Source: JBPCQA01 sp050998615
GTDB taxonomy: Bacteria; Actinomycetota; Actinomycetes; Propionibacteriales; Nocardioidaceae
Length of the DNA: 54,820 nucleotides
Assembly (NCBI GenBank): GCA_050998615.1
Contig: JBPCQA010000034.1
Location: forward strand, 1 to 54,820
Direction of reading: 5' to 3'
Under the pieces are notes generated by a model, which worked only from the letters and a program-made list of their open reading frames with translations, was not told the origin of the DNA and did not search any database. The position numbers and the translations under genes were made by a program. How positions within the stretch are numbered: position 1 is the first letter of the stretch; the number at the start of each line of letters is the position of its first letter. Shown here one piece after another: positions 44,701 through 53,910 of this stretch.

Positions 44701-45381
44701 ATGACCGAGTCCGCTGAGTCGGTCAGGCCGATGCCGTTGGGGCGCGGCGACCCACCTGCGCTGGGCAACATCACTCTCACCGGTCGGCTGGAGACCACCG
44801 ACTCCGGGATTGTGTACGCCGGCCGAATCGCCGCCAGGTCAGTCACGGTGGTGGTGCTGAGCGAGGGCGCCGAGACCGACTCCTACGCGCGAGCCAGGTT
44901 CCACGATGCAGTGGCGCGCGCGCTCGACCATGACGACACGATCGTGGCGAGTGAGGACGAGCCGGACATCGCGCCCTGGGTAGCCCTGCGCGCCGACGAT
45001 TGGGCGACGAGTCTGCGCTTCGCCCGCGGACTGCTCGCGCCCGTCACGCTTGAACACCTGTTACCGGTTGGCCGACCGCGCGGACCGGCGTTTCGCCCGC
45101 ACTGGTTTCGCCGTCGAAGCACCGGCCGCTGGCGGTTGTGGCCACTGCCGTGGCCGGCCAGCCTGACGATCGGTGCTCGTTGGACGTACTTGACTGCCTT
45201 CGCGGTGATCGTGGCTATCGCGGCCATCGCCTTGTGGATCGCGGTCAAGGTCTTCGAGAACCAGCCACCGGCGCCGGTTCGACCGCCGTTCCCGCAGCTG
45301 AACCCCACCGTCTCGCCGTCTCCAACCTCGACGCCCACGCCCACGCCGACCTCAACCAGTGCGACGATTCCGCAGGTCTGA
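44701..45381 (+). CDS. Kinase-N-lobe-like single-span membrane protein
   Basis: 226 aa, divergent from moxR. Residues 16-75 (GNITLTGRLETTDSGIVYAG, AETDSYARARFHDAV) look like the N-lobe of a protein kinase, but no catalytic HRD/DFG loop follows, so it is not an active kinase. One membrane helix, AFAVIVAIAAIALWIAV, then an extracytoplasmic Pro/Thr/Ser-rich tail ending TSTSATIPQV. ATG with GGAGGGTC upstream. Possibly a sensor or scaffold for the MoxR operon; function unknown. Confidence 0.78.
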   Translation: MTESAESVRPMPLGRGDPPALGNITLTGRLETTDSGIVYAGRIAARSVTVVVLSEGAETDSYARARFHDAVARALDHDDTIVASEDEPDIAPWVALRADDWATSLRFARGLLAPVTLEHLLPVGRPRGPAFRPHWFRRRSTGRWRLWPLPWPASLTIGARWTYLTAFAVIVAIAAIALWIAVKVFENQPPAPVRPPFPQLNPTVSPSPTSTPTPTPTSTSATIPQV

Positions 45382-45411
45382 TCCGAGCCCTGGTGCACCC
45401 GTGCCCTTCGG

Positions 45412-47448
45412 CTACCCGCCACCCGCCGGGGCCCCCGCACCGACCGGTTCTGCGGCGTCCTGCTCGTCGATGTCGGCGATCGCGCCACGGAACTGAGTGG
45501 AGTACAGCCGGTAATAGGCGCCACGAGCGGCAAGCAGCTGGTCATGGGTGCCCTGCTCGACGATGCGGCCGGACTCCATGACCAAGATCAGATCGGCTTC
45601 GCGGATTGTCGAGAGCCTGTGCGCGATAACAAAACTCGTCCGGTCAGTGCGCAGCGCCGCCATCGCGTGTTGCACCAACACCTCGGTGCGGGTGTCGACC
45701 GAGCTCGTCGCCTCGTCCAAGATCAGCAACGACGGATCTGCCAAAAAGGCGCGCGCAATGGTCAACAGCTGCTTCTCGCCCGCGCTGACGTTGCTGCCCT
45801 CCTCGTCAATCACGGTGCTGTATCCGTCGGGCAGCGTCCGCACGAAACGGTCGACGTACGTCGCCTGCGCCGCGGCCAGGATGTCCTGCTCGGACGCGTC
45901 GGGACGCCCGTAGGCGATGTTGTCGCGGATCGTGCCCCCGAACAGCCAGGTGTCCTGTAACACCATGCCGATCTCGGACCGCAGGTCCTCCCGGCTCAGC
46001 GCCGTAATGTCGGCACCATCGAGGGTGATGCGTCCGGCGTCGAGCTCATAGAAGCGCATGATGAGGTTGACCAACGTGGTCTTCCCCGCACCAGTGGGGC
46101 CGACGATGGCCACGGTTTGGCCGGGCTCGGCAGCAAGTGAAAGGTCATCGATCAACGGCTCGTCGACGTCGTACCGAAACGACACGTGCTCGAACCGGAC
46201 TCGGCCGTGCCGGTCCTCGACTCGCCCCTCGTCTGGTGAGTCAGGCACCTGCTCCTGCGCGTCCAGCAGCTCGAAGACCCGCTCCGCGGAGGCGACGCCG
46301 GACTGCAAGAGGTTGGCCATCGACGCCACCTGGGTCAAGGGTTGGGTGAACTGTCGGGAGTACTGGATGAACGCTTGTACGTCGCCGAGGCTCATCGAGC
46401 CTGACGCCACGCGCAACCCACCCACCACGGCGATCACCACATAGTTGATGTTCCCGATGAACATCATCGCGGGCATGATGATGCCGCTGACGAACTGGGC
46501 ACCGAAGCTGGCGGCGAAGAGCTCCTCGTTCTTGGTCTCGAAGGACGCTTCCACCTCCCGTTGACGCCCGAACACCTTGACCAACTCGTGACCGGTGAAT
46601 GCCTCCTCGATCTGGCCGTTCAGCGCGCCGGTGTGCGTCCACTGAGCGATGAACAGCCGCTGCGATCGCTTAGCGATCTGCCGGGTGATCAGGATCGACA
46701 ACGGGATGGTGACCAGTGCGATCAGCGACAACAGCGGCGAGATCACAAACATCATCGCGACAACGCCGATGACGGTCAGCAGCGACGTGAGCAGCTGACT
46801 CATCGTCTGCTGCAGGCTCTGCTGCACGTTGTCGATGTCGTTGGTCACCCGGCTAAGGATCTCCCCGCGCGGTTGGCGATCGAAGTATTCCAACGGCAAC
46901 CGGTTGAGCTTGGCCTCCACATCGGAGCGCAACCGCAGAACGGTGTGTTGCACAGCGTCGTTGAGCAGGTAACCCTGCAGCCAGCTGAACATCGAGGCCG
47001 CCAGGTAGAGCAGCAGCACCAAGAGCAACACCTTGCCCAGCGAGCTGAAGTCGATTCCGACCCCTGGTACGACGTGCATCCGGGCAAGCATGTCGGCGAA
47101 GTTGGCCTGGCCCGATGCGCGGGCCTGAGAAACCGCCTCGGCCTTGTCGACGCCGGCGGGCAATCGCTGGCCGATCACCCCCGAGAAGATGATGTCGGTG
47201 GCGTGGCCCAAGATCTTCGGGCCCAAAACGCTGAAGGCCACCGAGATAACGGCCAACCCGATCACCAACGTCACGCGGCGGCGCTCGGGTTGCAGCCGGC
47301 CGATCAGCCGCTTGGCCGACGGGCCGAAGTTCATCGACTTCTCGGCGGGCATCCCCACGCTGGAAAACGGGCCACGACCCGTGCCCTGGGCTGCCGGCGG
47401 CAGCCGTTTCGGGGTGGCCGGATCAGAGCCGTCTTGGCGCTGCGTCAT
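45412..47448 (-). CDS. ABC exporter half-transporter, catalytically complete
   Basis: 678 aa, membrane domain plus ATPase. About six membrane helices in residues 50-370, then Walker A GPTGAGKTTLVNL, signature NVSAGEKQLLTIARA (VSAGEKQ, a variant), Walker B LLILDEATSSVDTRTE with the catalytic Glu, and H-loop FVIAHRLSTI. Forms a heterodimeric multidrug or lipid exporter with the next gene; it is the half with the intact catalytic site. Overlaps its partner by 4 bases. Confidence 0.93.
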   Translation of the reverse strand: MTQRQDGSDPATPKRLPPAAQGTGRGPFSSVGMPAEKSMNFGPSAKRLIGRLQPERRRVTLVIGLAVISVAFSVLGPKILGHATDIIFSGVIGQRLPAGVDKAEAVSQARASGQANFADMLARMHVVPGVGIDFSSLGKVLLLVLLLYLAASMFSWLQGYLLNDAVQHTVLRLRSDVEAKLNRLPLEYFDRQPRGEILSRVTNDIDNVQQSLQQTMSQLLTSLLTVIGVVAMMFVISPLLSLIALVTIPLSILITRQIAKRSQRLFIAQWTHTGALNGQIEEAFTGHELVKVFGRQREVEASFETKNEELFAASFGAQFVSGIIMPAMMFIGNINYVVIAVVGGLRVASGSMSLGDVQAFIQYSRQFTQPLTQVASMANLLQSGVASAERVFELLDAQEQVPDSPDEGRVEDRHGRVRFEHVSFRYDVDEPLIDDLSLAAEPGQTVAIVGPTGAGKTTLVNLIMRFYELDAGRITLDGADITALSREDLRSEIGMVLQDTWLFGGTIRDNIAYGRPDASEQDILAAAQATYVDRFVRTLPDGYSTVIDEEGSNVSAGEKQLLTIARAFLADPSLLILDEATSSVDTRTEVLVQHAMAALRTDRTSFVIAHRLSTIREADLILVMESGRIVEQGTHDQLLAARGAYYRLYSTQFRGAIADIDEQDAAEPVGAGAPAGGG

Positions 47449-49178
47449 GCCGCCTCCACCACGGACAGCTGTGACTCGACGATCTCGACATAGGTCGGGC
47501 AGTCGAGCAGCAACTCGTCATGCGTCCCGGTGCCGACGATCCGGCCATGGTCGAGCACGATGATCTGGTCGGCATTGGTGATCGTCGAGACCCGTTGAGC
47601 GACGATCACCACCGCAGCGTCATGGACGTGCGGACGCAGCGCCGCTCGCAACCTGGCGTCGGTGGCTACGTCGAGCGCGGAAAATGAGTCGTCGAAGAGG
47701 TAGATCTCCGGTTTGGCGACCAGCGCACGGGCAATGCAGAGCCGTTGGCGTTGGCCACCTGACACGTTGGTTCCTCCTTGCGCGACGTGGGTTTCCAGCC
47801 GCGCAGGCATGGCCGCCACGAAGTCCTTGGCTTGTGCCACCTCCAGCGCCTGCCACAGCTCATCGTCGCTGGCGTGCGGGTCGCCGTACCGGAGATTGCT
47901 GGCGATCGTGCCGGTGAACAGGTAGGGACGCTGCGGCACCAGCCCGATGCGTCGCCACAGCATTTCCGGGTCGAGCTCACGCACGTTTACGCCGTCGACC
48001 AGGACCTCCCCCGTCGTCGCGTCGAACAACCGCGGAATCAGCGAGATCAACGTTGTCTTGCCCGCGCCGGTGCTGCCGATGACTGCGGTGGTCTGCCCCC
48101 GAGTCGCCGTCATCGAGATGTCATGGAGCACGGGGTCCGCTGCGCCGGGGTAGCTGAACTCGACGTTTCGGAGCCGGAGCTCTGCGGAGGTGTGGACCGT
48201 TGTGACGGGATGGGTGGGCAGCTGCACCGACGAGTTCGTCGCCAGCACCTCACCGATGCGTTCCGCGCAGACGGCGGCGCGCGGGATCATGATCGCCATG
48301 AACGTCGCCATCATCACCGACATCAAGATCATCATCAGGTAGGTGAGGAAGGCGGTGAGTGCGCCGATCTGCATCTGACCGTTGCCGACCCGGTGCCCGC
48401 CAAACCAGAGCACCGCGACGCTCGAGGCGTTGAGGATCAACATCACGGTGGGGAAGATCAACACCATCAGCCGGCCGACCCGGAGCGCGGTCAACGTCAA
48501 CTCGGTGTTGGCCTCGCCGAAGCGCTGTGTCTCGTGGCGTTCGCGGACGAAGGCGCGCACCACTCGGATGCCGGTGATCTGCTCGCGCAGTATCTTGTTG
48601 ACCGCGTCGATGCGTCGCTGCATGGCCCGGAACTGGGGAACCATCCGACGAATGATCAGGCCGATCGAGATGACCAGGATCGGCACCGCGACCACCATCA
48701 GCCATGACAACCCGACATCTTCACGCAGGGCCATGATGATGCCACCAACGCACATGATCGGGGCCGCCACGAGCATCGTGCAGGTCATCACGACGAGCAT
48801 CTGGACCTGCTGTACGTCGTTGGTGTTGCGCGTGATCAGAGACGGCGCACCAAATTGCGCGACCTCGCGAGCAGAGAACTCACCGACTCGGTGGAAGATA
48901 GCAGCGCGGACATCGCGGCCGAAGCTCATCGCGGCTCGGGCTCCGAAGTACACTGCGGTGATCGCGCAAACGATCTGGACGAGACTTACCAACAACATCC
49001 ACCCACCGGTGTGCAAGATGTAGCCGGTGTCACCGGTGATCACGCCGTTGTCGATGATGTCGGCGTTCAAACTCGGCAGGTAGAGCGACGCCATGGTCCC
49101 GACGAGCTGCAGAGCCACCACCGCGGCGAGAAGCCGCGCGTACGGCCGCAGGTGAGCGCGCATCAAAGACAGCAGCAT
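47445..49178 (-). CDS. ABC exporter half-transporter, degenerate ATP site
   Basis: 577 aa. Walker A GSTGAGKTTL and signature NVSGGQRQRLCIARA are normal, but the catalytic Glu after Walker B is Asp (YLFDDSFSALDV) and the H-loop His is Gln (VIVAQRVSTI). That is the non-hydrolysing half of heterodimeric exporters. ATG at 49178 with GGGGGGAG upstream; it overlaps the end of the TetR gene by 16 bases. Substrate unknown. Confidence 0.93.
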   Translation of the reverse strand: MLLSLMRAHLRPYARLLAAVVALQLVGTMASLYLPSLNADIIDNGVITGDTGYILHTGGWMLLVSLVQIVCAITAVYFGARAAMSFGRDVRAAIFHRVGEFSAREVAQFGAPSLITRNTNDVQQVQMLVVMTCTMLVAAPIMCVGGIIMALREDVGLSWLMVVAVPILVISIGLIIRRMVPQFRAMQRRIDAVNKILREQITGIRVVRAFVRERHETQRFGEANTELTLTALRVGRLMVLIFPTVMLILNASSVAVLWFGGHRVGNGQMQIGALTAFLTYLMMILMSVMMATFMAIMIPRAAVCAERIGEVLATNSSVQLPTHPVTTVHTSAELRLRNVEFSYPGAADPVLHDISMTATRGQTTAVIGSTGAGKTTLISLIPRLFDATTGEVLVDGVNVRELDPEMLWRRIGLVPQRPYLFTGTIASNLRYGDPHASDDELWQALEVAQAKDFVAAMPARLETHVAQGGTNVSGGQRQRLCIARALVAKPEIYLFDDSFSALDVATDARLRAALRPHVHDAAVVIVAQRVSTITNADQIIVLDHGRIVGTGTHDELLLDCPTYVEIVESQLSVVEAA

Positions 49179-49993
49179 GTTTCTCCCCCCGCCTGATGCG
49201 TGCGGCCGCAGTCGCCGGGAACCCGGTCTACGGCCAGCTGGTGGCATCGAACTCCATCGAGCAGCACGTCGACAATCTCATGTGCGGTCAACGGGTTTTC
49301 GTCGGTGATTCCGGGATGGCTGCCGGCGAACGTCATCAACCTCAGCAGCCGAGCCACTTCGCGCGGCTCGCACCTCAGCTCATCGCGGTCGGACTCGATC
49401 AGGGTAGCCAGCGCATCCAGGATGATCACATTGGGGCCATGCCGGAAAGACTCCTGAACAGCATGCTGATCATCGCACGGGTCAAGCCGATCACCGTGAT
49501 TTCGGTGCCGAGCACCGTGCATCTCGTCTGGCGGACGGCGCATGCCGAGGGCACCGAGCAACTTGAAGACGTCGGCAAGCCGCTGTTGCAGCACCTTGGT
49601 CGCCGCGACCATCCGGTCATGCAACGGGGCCGCGGGGTCGAGGGCAGCGAGTTGACGAACCACCGGCGTTGCGTCGAAGGCCGCCGCCAGGGTCGCCGAG
49701 ATCAACGCGTCCTTGCTCGGGAAGACCCGGAAGATCGTGCCCTCCGCGACACCTGCCGTGGCGGCAATCTGGCGGGTGCTCACATCAAGGCCCTGCTCTC
49801 GGATCAACGGCAATGTCGCAGCTACCAGGGCCTCGCGGCGCTCGTCCGGAGGCAGCGGCGCCGCGCGACGAGCCGGCGTACTCAGAGGAACCGGCCGAGC
49901 CGGCCGAACAGGATGGTCGAGGTGGTCCGGGTGGTCCGGTGCGGCTACCGGCAGACTCGCCGCGATGGTGGCGGGGCTCGGGTCCGAAGACAT
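49163..49993 (-). CDS. TetR family repressor of the ABC exporter
   Basis: 276 aa. Long Pro-rich N terminus, then helix-turn-helix ALVAATLPLIREQGLDVSTRQIAATAGVAEGTIFRVFPSKDALIS, and a ligand-binding C-terminal domain. ATG at 49993 (MSSDPSPATIAASLP) chosen because the GTG at 50026 is inside the operator palindrome. Probably represses itself and the two ABC genes; inducer unknown. Confidence 0.88.
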   Translation of the reverse strand: MSSDPSPATIAASLPVAAPDHPDHLDHPVRPARPVPLSTPARRAAPLPPDERREALVAATLPLIREQGLDVSTRQIAATAGVAEGTIFRVFPSKDALISATLAAAFDATPVVRQLAALDPAAPLHDRMVAATKVLQQRLADVFKLLGALGMRRPPDEMHGARHRNHGDRLDPCDDQHAVQESFRHGPNVIILDALATLIESDRDELRCEPREVARLLRLMTFAGSHPGITDENPLTAHEIVDVLLDGVRCHQLAVDRVPGDCGRTHQAGGETCCCL

Positions 49994-50007
49994 CGAAGGA
50001 TCATAAC

Positions 50008-50025
50008 TGAGTGAGTGCTCACTCA
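50008..50025. promoter_or_regulatory. TetR operator palindrome
   Basis: TGAGTGAGTGCTCACTCA, a perfect 8-2-8 inverted repeat of the TGAGTGA type common at TetR-family operators, ending 15 bases before the repressor ATG. Likely autoregulatory site. Confidence 0.75.
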
Positions 50026-50048
50026 CAAGCCCACTCTCAATCCCGGGG

Positions 50049-50175
50049 GCTGAGCAGCGAGCTCAGCGAGCGTCTCGAACCACCACCACCCAGATGCGCT
50101 TTTGAGACGGCCGCGAAGCGGCCTCCTAAACCGCCGTCGATGCGGCTTTTCGGAACCGCTGGCGGCCTAGCCGCC
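50049..50175. repeat. Hairpin cluster related to that at 1604-1725
   Basis: Three hairpins: GCTGAGC/GCTCAGC (50049-50067), GGCCGC-GAA-GCGGCC (50109-50123), GGCGGC-CTA-GCCGCC (50161-50175). The second and flanks (GAGACGGCCGC..GCGGCCTCCT, 50104-50127) match, in inverted orientation, the 1657-1681 element. Confidence 0.55.
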
Positions 50176-50189
50176 TGATGGCATACCCC

Positions 50190-50203
50190 ATACAGAGCTG
50201 TAT
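50190..50203. promoter_or_regulatory. Palindrome upstream of ATPase
   Basis: ATACAGAGCTGTAT, a 6-2-6 inverted repeat 34 bases before the ATPase ATG, in an AT-rich stretch likely to include its promoter. Possible operator. Confidence 0.4.
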
Positions 50204-50237
50204 TGCTGGCGCCATACATCGTGCGTATTGTCGAGAC

Positions 50238-51404
50238 ATGCCGCGCGCGTTCCCGTTCGAGAGCCCGATCACCAACGAGGCGCTCATCGACCGCAGAGAG
50301 GAGATGCATCGGCTGCACTTGGCAGCCGTCGACGGCGCCCATGTGCGTCTCGCCAGCCCCCGTCGCTACGGGAAGACGTCCTTGTTGCTTGCCCATGAAC
50401 GCAATCTGGATGCCGTCAATTGGCGCACCCTACACGTCGACTTTTACGGCGTGACGTCGTTGGCCGAGGTTTGCGCCCGAATCGCCACCGCCTACTCCCG
50501 GCTCAAGGACGCCAGGGTGCGTTCTCACCTGGAGGGGCTCAGCTCGCGGCTCGGCCTGTTGTTGACCACGTCGGGGGTTGGCGTCACGTTGGGGCCGCGT
50601 CAGCAGCAACCATCGCAAGAGGCCACGCTCACCGCGGCAGCGGAGTTGCTTGACCTGCCGTTGCGATTGTTCGAGCGTGACCGCCGCCAGACACTGGTGG
50701 TCTTCGACGAGTTCCAGGATCTGCTCAGCGCCGGAGCGACGCTGGACGGGTTGGTGCGCTCGCACGTGCAGTATCACGGTGACGCCGCGACGTACATCTA
50801 TGCAGGATCTCAACCCTCGTTGATGCGCCGACTCTTCACCGACCGGGAGCGCCCGCTCTACGGTCAGGCTGAGCCGCTCGAGCTGACACCATTGCCGGTC
50901 GACGACGTGCTCATCGAGCTCAGCGAACGCTTCGACGCCTTGGGCGAGGACCCAGGTGAGGCGTTGGCTCCGCTGGTCACGGCTGCCGGAGGGCATCCAC
51001 AACGCACGATGCTGTTTGCCCATCTGCTGCATCGCGAGCTGGGAATGCGCGCAGTTGGAGGTACGACGTTTCCCGACGGCGCCGGTATTGACGGCCTGGC
51101 GTTGGCGGAGGCGATAATGGGGCTGGCCTTGGTGCAGACCCGGGAGGGACATCAGGCGATCTGGGATCAGCTCAGCTCCGGCAAGAAGGCGGTGCTTGCT
51201 GCGCTTGCCGACGGGATCCGCCCCACCGGATCCCGAGCCACCGAGCGAGCCGGCCTGTCCCGAGCGACCCTGCAGTCAGCGTTGCGTGAGCTCGGCCGCG
51301 ACGGTCAGCACGTGGCCCGGCCGATGCCGACGAGTGAGTGGCGGTTCGTCGACCCGTTGTTCGCTCGCTGGGTGAGGCTGCGCGGCAACATTGTCCGCGG
51401 GTAA
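50238..51404 (+). CDS. Stand-alone AAA ATPase with winged helix
   Basis: 388 aa, similar to the archaeal-type ATPase family (STAND/ORC-like). Walker A LASPRRYGKTSLLL, Walker B TLVVFDEFQDLLS, sensor YIYAGSQPSLM, then C-terminal helix-turn-helix KAVLAALADGIRPTGSRATERAGLSRATLQSALREL and the final WRFVDPLFARWVR. Such proteins couple nucleotide binding to an unknown partner and often appear singly in mobile regions. ATG at 50238 follows an AT-rich region. Confidence 0.85.
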   Translation: MPRAFPFESPITNEALIDRREEMHRLHLAAVDGAHVRLASPRRYGKTSLLLAHERNLDAVNWRTLHVDFYGVTSLAEVCARIATAYSRLKDARVRSHLEGLSSRLGLLLTTSGVGVTLGPRQQQPSQEATLTAAAELLDLPLRLFERDRRQTLVVFDEFQDLLSAGATLDGLVRSHVQYHGDAATYIYAGSQPSLMRRLFTDRERPLYGQAEPLELTPLPVDDVLIELSERFDALGEDPGEALAPLVTAAGGHPQRTMLFAHLLHRELGMRAVGGTTFPDGAGIDGLALAEAIMGLALVQTREGHQAIWDQLSSGKKAVLAALADGIRPTGSRATERAGLSRATLQSALRELGRDGQHVARPMPTSEWRFVDPLFARWVRLRGNIVRG

Positions 51405-51416
51405 ATCCGCTTCGAT

Positions 51417-52217
51417 TCACAGCGTGTTCGACGGCGGACGCTCCACTTGGAGCTGCGTTTCGGTGTCGGTGAAACCGACGCAGCGATAGATCCGAATCGC
51501 CGGGTAATCCGGATCGGCCACCATCACCAGCGTGTGGGCGCCGAGCCGGTCCAGGCCGTAGCGGCTCACATAGTGCACCAAGGTGCCCGCCAACCCGCGT
51601 CCACGTGCCTGCGGATGCGTTTCAACCGACTGAAACCGGGCGAGGCCAGGTCCAGCAGCGAACAGTCCCATCGCCGAGGCAAGCTGACCGTCGAGGAACG
51701 CGCCGAACCAGGCGCCGTGCCCTGCCTCGACCAGGGTCCGCGCGGTCGCGGCTCTCTGGGAAGCGAAGTCGCGATATGCCACCGGCTCCAGGGTGTCGTT
51801 GCAGGCCAGTCGAAGCGCCACCTGCTGAGCCCAGTCATCGTCGTTCGTCATCTCTCGGTAGGTCGCCTCGCGATTCGGACGCGGCGGTTCGTGCACGGAC
51901 TGTGCCGTCATCACCGTCTGGGCCTCCGGCTTCAGCCCAGCCGCCTCGAAACCCATCAAGTCACCGACACTGCCGGAGATCCCGTCGAAACCGAGCGCCA
52001 CATGACCGGCCTTGGGGAACTCCGACGCGAACGCCTCCAGCCAACGGTTCACATCCGCCGCAGGTGGGACGTACGACACCAGCATGAAGTTTCCCCACCA
52101 GTGCGTCGGATTGTGCGGCGACCGTACGACGAGATGGTCGCCGCGGTCGGCGATACGGCTACCACCGAGCTGGAGGAGGGCAAGGTCGGTCTGGTAGCCC
52201 AGCGAGATCACATCCAC
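51417..52217 (-). CDS. GNAT family N-acetyltransferase
   Basis: 266 aa. C-terminal half holds the acetyl-CoA motif ETHPQARGRGLAGTLVHYVSRYG and late AIRIYRCVGFTDTE. The N-terminal half (LVVRSPHNPTHWWGNFML, GFDGISGSVGDLMGFEAAGL) is a second, degenerate GNAT-like fold. Substrate unknown. Start ATG at 52217. Convergent with the ATPase, 12 bases apart. Confidence 0.87.
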   Translation of the reverse strand: MDVISLGYQTDLALLQLGGSRIADRGDHLVVRSPHNPTHWWGNFMLVSYVPPAADVNRWLEAFASEFPKAGHVALGFDGISGSVGDLMGFEAAGLKPEAQTVMTAQSVHEPPRPNREATYREMTNDDDWAQQVALRLACNDTLEPVAYRDFASQRAATARTLVEAGHGAWFGAFLDGQLASAMGLFAAGPGLARFQSVETHPQARGRGLAGTLVHYVSRYGLDRLGAHTLVMVADPDYPAIRIYRCVGFTDTETQLQVERPPSNTL

Positions 52218-52371
52218 GCCCGAAGACTACGTTTGAGAGACCTTCGATCCGAGCTGCTCACGAAGCAGTTGCTGCTCGCCTTTCGCCGGACGACTCCGTC
52301 AGGGAGCGGCCTCTGGGCCGGGCGGGGGTCGCCGTCGTGGAGAGCAGTGAGATTATCGGCCCACGGAGCGA

Positions 52372-52445
52372 GGGGCGGTAGCTCAGCTGGTCAGAGCAGA
52401 GGACTCATAATCCTCCGGTCGCGGGTTCGAGCCCCGCCCGCCCCA
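52372..52445 (+). tRNA. tRNA with CAU anticodon (Met or Ile2)
   Basis: 74 nt. Acceptor GGGGCGG with CCGCCCC, D arm GCTCAGCTGGTCAGAGC, anticodon stem GAGGA with loop CTCATAA, T arm GCGGG-TTCGAGC-CCCGC, discriminator A, CC then G (CCA not encoded). The CAU anticodon fits elongator tRNA-Met or lysidine-modified tRNA-Ile2; identity not decided by eye. Not the initiator: the acceptor starts with a normal pair. Confidence 0.93.
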
Positions 52446-52562
52446 CCGGTCTGCACTGGTCGCGAACCCCAGGCATGGGTTCGCCAGGGGTGCGGGATCG
52501 GTTTTCTGGGTGCCGCTGTCAACCCGGGCCGCGGCCCTCGTACCGTGCATGGGTCGCTGAAT

Positions 52563-52990
52563 GTGGGACCGCTGTATCTGCCACCGTTGCTCGTGGGGCA
52601 GATTGTTGTGGTGATCGCCGGGCTCGTACTCATCCGCCTCCGGTGGATGTCGACCGTAGGCGCCGTGCTCGCGGTCAGCCTGCTGGTCGGGTCCACAACA
52701 CTCGGGGCTGACGCCGTGTCCTACCGGCGCACCATCCCGCGCAGGTCCTCGGATTCACCGAGGCGTGGCTCCAGATCCTTGGCGAGGCGATGGCCGCCGC
52801 GGCTGGCCTAGCGGCGACCCTGCGGCACGTCCACCATCGAAAGACCCGACAGCAGAAGGCCGCCAGCGGCCGGGGTTGCACGCGCCCGAGCGGCGGTGAG
52901 GCTGCACGAGGCGCGGAAGACCCTCCGCGCACTGAGAGGGTCGCCGCATGGCGATCGGCGGGCTCAATCGGTGACCGCGAGTGCCGGTGA
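52563..52990 (+). pseudogene. Broken small membrane protein
   Basis: Begins VGPLYLPPLLVGQIVVVIAGLVLIRLRW and VGAVLAVSLLVGSTTLGADAVSYR (two to three helices), then near 52735 shifts phase to QVLGFTEAWLQILGEAMAAAAGLAATLRHV. The joined protein is a plausible single family of small actinobacterial membrane proteins. Just downstream of the tRNA. Family name not recognised. Confidence 0.6.
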
Positions 52991-53088
52991 CCACACTCAA
53001 CCACGGCTGTTCACCCGCGAGGCAGCCAGTGACGATCCCCTGGGTGCGTCGTATGGGAGCCACAGCCAGCGGTGGGAGACTGGCTGAC

Positions 53089-53910
53089 GTGCGGGACCTG
53101 GCGGAGCGGGTGGAGGAGTTCTTGCGTGCTCCTGCGGCCGCGGCGGTGTTCGTTCTGGCCGACCGTGGCGGCTTGGACGCCGATGCCCTGGCCGACTCGG
53201 CACTGGTGACCGCGCTGGCGTCCAGCGCGATCGCCGACCTGACCCCCTGGGTCAGCAGCCCCGGATCGGCTCACCTGCGCGCCGCCGTCCTGGAGCAGGT
53301 GCTGCCCCTGCGCGGATTCGTCGCCGACGTTCTGGCCGATCCGCGCAACGCCTGGTGGCGGCAACCCGCAGCAGGCTCGCTCCAGGTGCACCTGGTCGAC
53401 CAGCGCGCCGCCGGGGCTGCTCCGAGGCAGGATCCGATGCGTCTGTCCGCCCCCACTGGAGCGCTGGGCCCGTGGGATGCGTACGCGCAGCGACCCACCA
53501 ACGCCGTGCTGACCTCGACCCTTTTGCCCGTCGGGGAGGGCGAGGTGATCGCCGGTGGGGGGCATGGCGAGCTGGCCTACGGCTGGGACGCCGACCCGAT
53601 CTATCCCGTGGCCCAAACCCGCCTGCAGGTCGACCCCCACGCGCGGGTGTACGAAATCACCGCACCGGCCGACTGGCACGCCCTGGCCTTGACCTACGGA
53701 GATCGGGCCACTCACCCGGGCCTGGACAGCAACTTGTTGACCTGCGGCGGCATCGACCACGGCCTGGCTCCCACCTGGAGCGCGGTGGCGGCCGACTACG
53801 ACGGGGTGCACTTGACCTTCGCCGGTCTGCTCAGCGCCTTCACCGCAAGCACGCCGTCGGCGGAACTGACGACCGAACTGGAGGGGTCACAGCTGCCCCG
53901 ACTGTGGTGA
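53089..53910 (+). CDS. Actinobacterial protein of unknown function
   Basis: 273 aa. Acidic, no signal or membrane helix. The late stretches ARVYEITAPADWHALALTYGDR and APTWSAVAADYDGVHLTFAGLLSAF resemble a group of uncharacterised actinobacterial proteins ending in a W(D/S)xVAxxYDxVHL pattern. GTG at 53089 has GGGAG upstream; an ATG at 53053 is an alternative. Intact, in a run of damaged genes. Confidence 0.7.
   Translation: MRDLAERVEEFLRAPAAAAVFVLADRGGLDADALADSALVTALASSAIADLTPWVSSPGSAHLRAAVLEQVLPLRGFVADVLADPRNAWWRQPAAGSLQVHLVDQRAAGAAPRQDPMRLSAPTGALGPWDAYAQRPTNAVLTSTLLPVGEGEVIAGGGHGELAYGWDADPIYPVAQTRLQVDPHARVYEITAPADWHALALTYGDRATHPGLDSNLLTCGGIDHGLAPTWSAVAADYDGVHLTFAGLLSAFTASTPSAELTTELEGSQLPRLW

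Noticed and set aside
49994..50026. GTG start at 50026 for the TetR repressor
   Set aside because: It lies inside the operator palindrome and would make the operator coding; ATG at 49993 is more likely.
52372..52445. tRNA as a proven phage attachment site
   Set aside because: No direct repeat of the tRNA 3' end and no integrase are visible in the window.
51447..52811. 454-codon plus-strand frame crossing the GNAT gene and the tRNA
   Set aside because: It runs through a tRNA and opposite a real gene; only its last 80 codons, part of the broken membrane protein, look coding.
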